From assembly GCA_025060505.1 (NCBI GenBank), contig JANXBU010000002.1, positions 62,001 through 126,000 of the forward strand: a stretch of DNA of 64,000 nucleotides, read 5' to 3'. The notes below the pieces were generated by a model that had not been told where the DNA came from, did no database searches, and was given only the letters and a program-made list of their open reading frames with translations. Positions 60,915 to 64,000 of the stretch are shown in pieces. The position numbers were made by a program, and so were the translations under genes. Positions within the stretch are counted from its first letter, which is position 1. Every line of letters begins with the position of its first letter. Source of the DNA: Candidatus Calescibacterium sp. (GTDB lineage Bacteria > Calescibacteriota > Calescibacteriia > Calescibacteriales > Calescibacteriaceae).

Positions 60915-63127
60915 AAAGATAAATCGAAAGACCGACAACCAAGTTTCAATCCCCCTCCCCCACCGAGTCTTTTCAAAGAAGTATCAACAATAAACTCACG
61001 CTCCTCAAAATTGCTGACATTACCGGCTTCATCTATCGCATATACAGAAAATTTGAACCTACCATCGGAAAGATTATCTAAGAAAATGTTAGTAGAATTA
61101 CCCTGCTTTATGGCTCTTGAAACAAACTGAGGAGCAGAAAAAGAGAACAAAACCTGAATTTTGTCATAACTACTAACATTATCTTGGACATAAATCTCAA
61201 CATATTGATTGACATCGTATGTTATTCTTGGAGGGAAAGAATTTATCTGAATTTTCGGAGGAGTTCTATCTACAAGAAACTCAAATTCAGTTATATCTCC
61301 TGAATTTCCTGCAGGATCACTAGATCTAATACAAACATGGTACTTTCTTCCATTTTCAAGTCCAGAAATGTTTATATATCCATATGGTTCCTGAATCTCC
61401 TTTGATTGAGAAATCCCCCATTGAGAAAAACAGGTTTTCCTTCTTTCAGAAACAACCTCTTCAATAAAGTAATTTACAATGCCGTAAGGGAAGAAATCAT
61501 CTTCTATCTCAACAAGCAGATTTATCTGATCAACATTTATATTCTGATTAGGAATATTGACTATTCTTATTTTGGGTGGAACCTTATCAATTATAACTGT
61601 TTTCTGTATGACCTCACCAGAATTACCAGCTTCATCTTTCGCTTGAAAAATCAAATTGTAGCTCCCAGCTTCATCGACATCCTCTGATATATCAAGTTCT
61701 CCATAAAAAGAATAAGTTTTTTTCTTTATCTCTGTATTATTCCTTTTTACTATCATATCAACTTTTACCTTCATTCCAGAATTATCCTGAACGCGAATTT
61801 TTCCTTTTATTTTATTGGAATATTGAGAAATATCTATCTCCAAAGAAGGAGGAGTTCTGTCTACAAAAAAACCTATAATATATGGATTCTCATTTATATT
61901 ACCATATATGTTCTGTCCTATCACAGCAACAGTATGGACTCCTTGAACTAAATCAGAAACTACAAATGAGAAATATCCATCAGCACCTTTTGTTATCCAT
62001 TCACTCCATACACCACCATTTATAGAAAAAGATACTTTGTTTGTTGTACTATCTCCCTTTATCTTGATTTCAGTAAAGCGAGAGGAGATAACATTGTTTG
62101 GAGACCTGAATGCATAAATTGACGGTGATACAGTAAGTCCTATAACTCCCTTATCGTCAAATTCAAGAGCCAATGCCTTTTCATTACCAGCAGAAACCAA
62201 ATAGGATTTTTTTATGTCTGCAAGAGGCAAGGTTAAAATAGGAAAAACAATTGGTTTAAAATCAAGCCTTGATAAAAATATTTCAATAACATAGGAAAGT
62301 ATACTAAAAAATCTTGAGTCAAAATCAATAACTCCCTGAATACTTTCTTTTTTCTTTTTTATATTCTCTATTACTTTTCTAGGTACATAGTCTAGTTCGT
62401 AGTAGAAATCTGGTTTTATTCTATAATCACATCGACCAAACACTGTATAAAGTGTGCTCCTTTTGAGATTCATTTCTCCCGAAATATAGCGAACATCTGG
62501 TATCCACGAGATAATATCTACTGTTATAGGTAGCGAGAAAGAGGTTCTGATGAATATATCTCTTCCACCTCCAATGCTTGCAGATATTTCAAGGTCAATT
62601 CTTGCCATAATATAGTGGGGGAATTTTTCCGAACAAGGTCTGCCGTCTGGTGTATCTTTTACAGTTTGACCATCTATTACATCAAGGTTGACTAATCTTG
62701 CATCAAAGATTATCTTCTCTGGTATTTCTTTGACTCCCTCTTTGAACTCTGGAACTATCTCGTATACATACGATGGGTCGAACTCCACTTTGATTTTTTC
62801 TCCACTGTTTCTCAAAAGTGCATCCCTTATAAGTGTTAATGGTAAAACAGCTCTTACAGGATGAGTAAACGTAGGAGGATCTATTTCAACATATCCATAT
62901 TGGCAAGTCTCAAGTGGCTCTACACAGAAATGGTAGTAGCTCCCAAAAATACTATAATAGGTATAAGCTTTTATATCTGGATAAAAATTTGTCTGGAAAT
63001 AATTTTTCTCCACAAAGTCATATATACCTTGAAACTGAATTATAAAAGAAGAAGCATAGACTCTCTCAATTAGCAGAGCTAATATGAAAGCCCAAACAAA
63101 GTTTTGTAAAAATCTTAAACAAATCAT
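60836..63127 (-). CDS. Exported Ig-like protein with Cys-containing C-terminal membrane tail
   Basis: A 763-residue surface protein. Signal peptide (FVWAFILALLIERVYA) then an unassigned region, followed by at least three bacterial Ig-like domains joined by linkers such as VDRTPPSLEIDIS, IDKVPPKIRI and VDRTPPKIQI. The last 42 residues are a sorting-type module: GGGGGLKLGC (Cys at 731), a hydrophobic helix (FYFVLLVFWIMII) and a basic end (RPIANRRKGI). It resembles the tail at the end of the 621-residue protein at 23114-24979. It probably displays Ig domains at the surface. Confidence 0.7.
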   Translation of the reverse strand: MICLRFLQNFVWAFILALLIERVYASSFIIQFQGIYDFVEKNYFQTNFYPDIKAYTYYSIFGSYYHFCVEPLETCQYGYVEIDPPTFTHPVRAVLPLTLIRDALLRNSGEKIKVEFDPSYVYEIVPEFKEGVKEIPEKIIFDARLVNLDVIDGQTVKDTPDGRPCSEKFPHYIMARIDLEISASIGGGRDIFIRTSFSLPITVDIISWIPDVRYISGEMNLKRSTLYTVFGRCDYRIKPDFYYELDYVPRKVIENIKKKKESIQGVIDFDSRFFSILSYVIEIFLSRLDFKPIVFPILTLPLADIKKSYLVSAGNEKALALEFDDKGVIGLTVSPSIYAFRSPNNVISSRFTEIKIKGDSTTNKVSFSINGGVWSEWITKGADGYFSFVVSDLVQGVHTVAVIGQNIYGNINENPYIIGFFVDRTPPSLEIDISQYSNKIKGKIRVQDNSGMKVKVDMIVKRNNTEIKKKTYSFYGELDISEDVDEAGSYNLIFQAKDEAGNSGEVIQKTVIIDKVPPKIRIVNIPNQNINVDQINLLVEIEDDFFPYGIVNYFIEEVVSERRKTCFSQWGISQSKEIQEPYGYINISGLENGRKYHVCIRSSDPAGNSGDITEFEFLVDRTPPKIQINSFPPRITYDVNQYVEIYVQDNVSSYDKIQVLFSFSAPQFVSRAIKQGNSTNIFLDNLSDGRFKFSVYAIDEAGNVSNFEEREFIVDTSLKRLGGGGGLKLGCRSFDLSFYFVLLVFWIMIIKLIRPIANRRKGI

Positions 63128-63272
63128 AAATTTGGTAATTTAATTATAATATTTTTAGGTATATTTAGCGATAAAAAAGATTGTAATAAATATAAGATAA
63201 AAATAGAAAAGTAATAGATAAAAATAGATAAACATAAAAAATAAAATTAGACAGAAAAAATTGAGACTATAT

Positions 63273-64000
63273 ATGGATAAATTAGAAAAGAAAGTAAATG
63301 AAAGTCAAACATTTGAAGAAAGATTGAAGATATTTGATGAATTCAGATTAGCGAAAAGCAGAATACTCTCATCAGAAGATTTTGCGGAGGTAGTTCTCAG
63401 AGATAAAAAAACAAAAGAGCTAAAAAGGAGAAAGATAATACTTAAATCTGGATGGAGAAAAATAAAACTGTTTTTTGGTATATCAAGCGAAATACTTGAT
63501 GTAAGAAGAGAGAAAGATGGAGAAAAAATCATATACATATGCAAAGCTCGTGTGTATACTCAATCTGGTATAGCGTCTGAGGCAGTTGGTATATGTTCAT
63601 CTGACGAGCCGGGTAAATCATCAATGAACGAGTATGTTCTCTCTTCAATTGCTCAAACAAGGGCGATAAATAAAGCTATAGCAGATCTTGTTGGTGTAGA
63701 CTTTGAAGATGATCTGATAGAATATGAAAGAGATTATGAAAACTCTTCACTTGATATACAGGATGAAACAAGAGAAGATATAAGAAGAAAAGAAAACAAC
63801 AAAATAGTCTTAGCAGATAAAAATCAAATGATTTCAAAGATCTTTGATATGATTAAAGAAATAGAGGGAAAAATACCAAGGCATCAGATATTTTTGAGAA
63901 TAAAAAAACATCTCAAATTAGATGATAAAGCCCCTCTGAAAATATCAGAGTTAGATGTAAAGCAACTTACAGAGATACTAGAACTTCTGAACTCCATCAA
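63273..64000 (+). CDS. Unknown protein, incomplete at window end
   Basis: A 242-codon open frame running off the window. The product begins MDKLEKKVNESQTFEERLK and has a segment LKSGWRKIKLFFGISSEIL followed by EYVLSSIAQTRAINKAIAD and LVGVDFEDDL. The order GxRK-...-TRAxNKAI-xxLxG recalls a family common in archaeal and phage genomes that may be related to single-strand annealing proteins; I could not confirm it. A second, alpha-helical and charged part follows. Start is the ATG at 63273; no Shine-Dalgarno sequence. Confidence 0.45.
   Translation, partial: MDKLEKKVNESQTFEERLKIFDEFRLAKSRILSSEDFAEVVLRDKKTKELKRRKIILKSGWRKIKLFFGISSEILDVRREKDGEKIIYICKARVYTQSGIASEAVGICSSDEPGKSSMNEYVLSSIAQTRAINKAIADLVGVDFEDDLIEYERDYENSSLDIQDETREDIRRKENNKIVLADKNQMISKIFDMIKEIEGKIPRHQIFLRIKKHLKLDDKAPLKISELDVKQLTEILELLNSI

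Noticed and set aside
1-64000. CRISPR array, insertion sequence or prophage
   Set aside because: No regularly spaced repeats, transposase, integrase or phage structural genes were found on either strand.

Overview
The window looks like the chromosome of a low-GC, Gram-negative, probably thermophilic bacterium. The Gram-negative call rests on many lipoprotein signals, a TolC-type outer-membrane factor, an outer-membrane barrel protein and a periplasm-dependent cytochrome c maturation protein. The thermophile call is an inference from bpsA (branched-chain polyamine synthase), a gene found mainly in thermophilic bacteria and archaea, and from the general AT-rich, Lys/Glu/Ile-rich coding style. 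I cannot name the phylum; an uncultivated lineage is plausible. No insertion sequence, prophage or CRISPR array was seen.

Layout. 1-6.5 kb: the start of an oligopeptide-type binding protein (partial), a lipoprotein, recR, a PiT-family transporter, a TPR protein with an AIM24-like tail, and a PilZ protein. 6.5-11 kb: dnaK, tRNA-Glu, bpsA and eno. 11-15.7 kb: a TRAP transporter operon with two DctP genes that share a near-identical tract, DctQ, an unlisted 58-codon gene, and a DctM with an extra C-terminal domain. 15.8-25 kb: a CpoB-like lipoprotein, aroA, a long G-repeat leader with a small membrane protein, ftsI, and two large lipoproteins, one ending in a Cys-containing sorting-type tail. 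25-28 kb: tRNA-Gln, tRNA-Ser and a Ski2-like helicase. 28-34 kb: a CusCBA-type metal efflux operon led by a small Cys-rich protein. 34-39.5 kb: an AtoE-type transporter, dnaB, a TPR protein, tRNA-Phe, rpsU and a solitary atpB. 39.7-47.5 kb: an 1811-residue Ig/FG-GAP lipoprotein, small unknown genes and a barrel protein. 47.7-53.3 kb: sppA, argJ and a rearranged ribosomal protein operon (bL36-uS13-uS11-uS4-uS17-uL14-uL24-uL5). 53.5-64 kb: a polytopic membrane protein, an HdrD/FadF-like iron-sulfur oxidoreductase, a thioredoxin-like protein, tsaE, tRNA-Thr, yjbQ, tmRNA, ccmH, a second Ig-like protein with a Cys-containing tail, and an incomplete unknown gene.

Recurring themes: genes that begin a few bases after the 3' end of a tRNA or tmRNA; -10 boxes so close to the start codon that the mRNAs would be leaderless or nearly so; and secreted Ig-type proteins, two of them anchored by Gly-rich/Cys/TM/basic tails. 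The most unusual pieces are the 230-nt leader at 18.4 kb with five ACGGGG repeats and an 11-bp hairpin, the DctM fusion with its neighbouring small gene, and the Cys-containing C-terminal tails.
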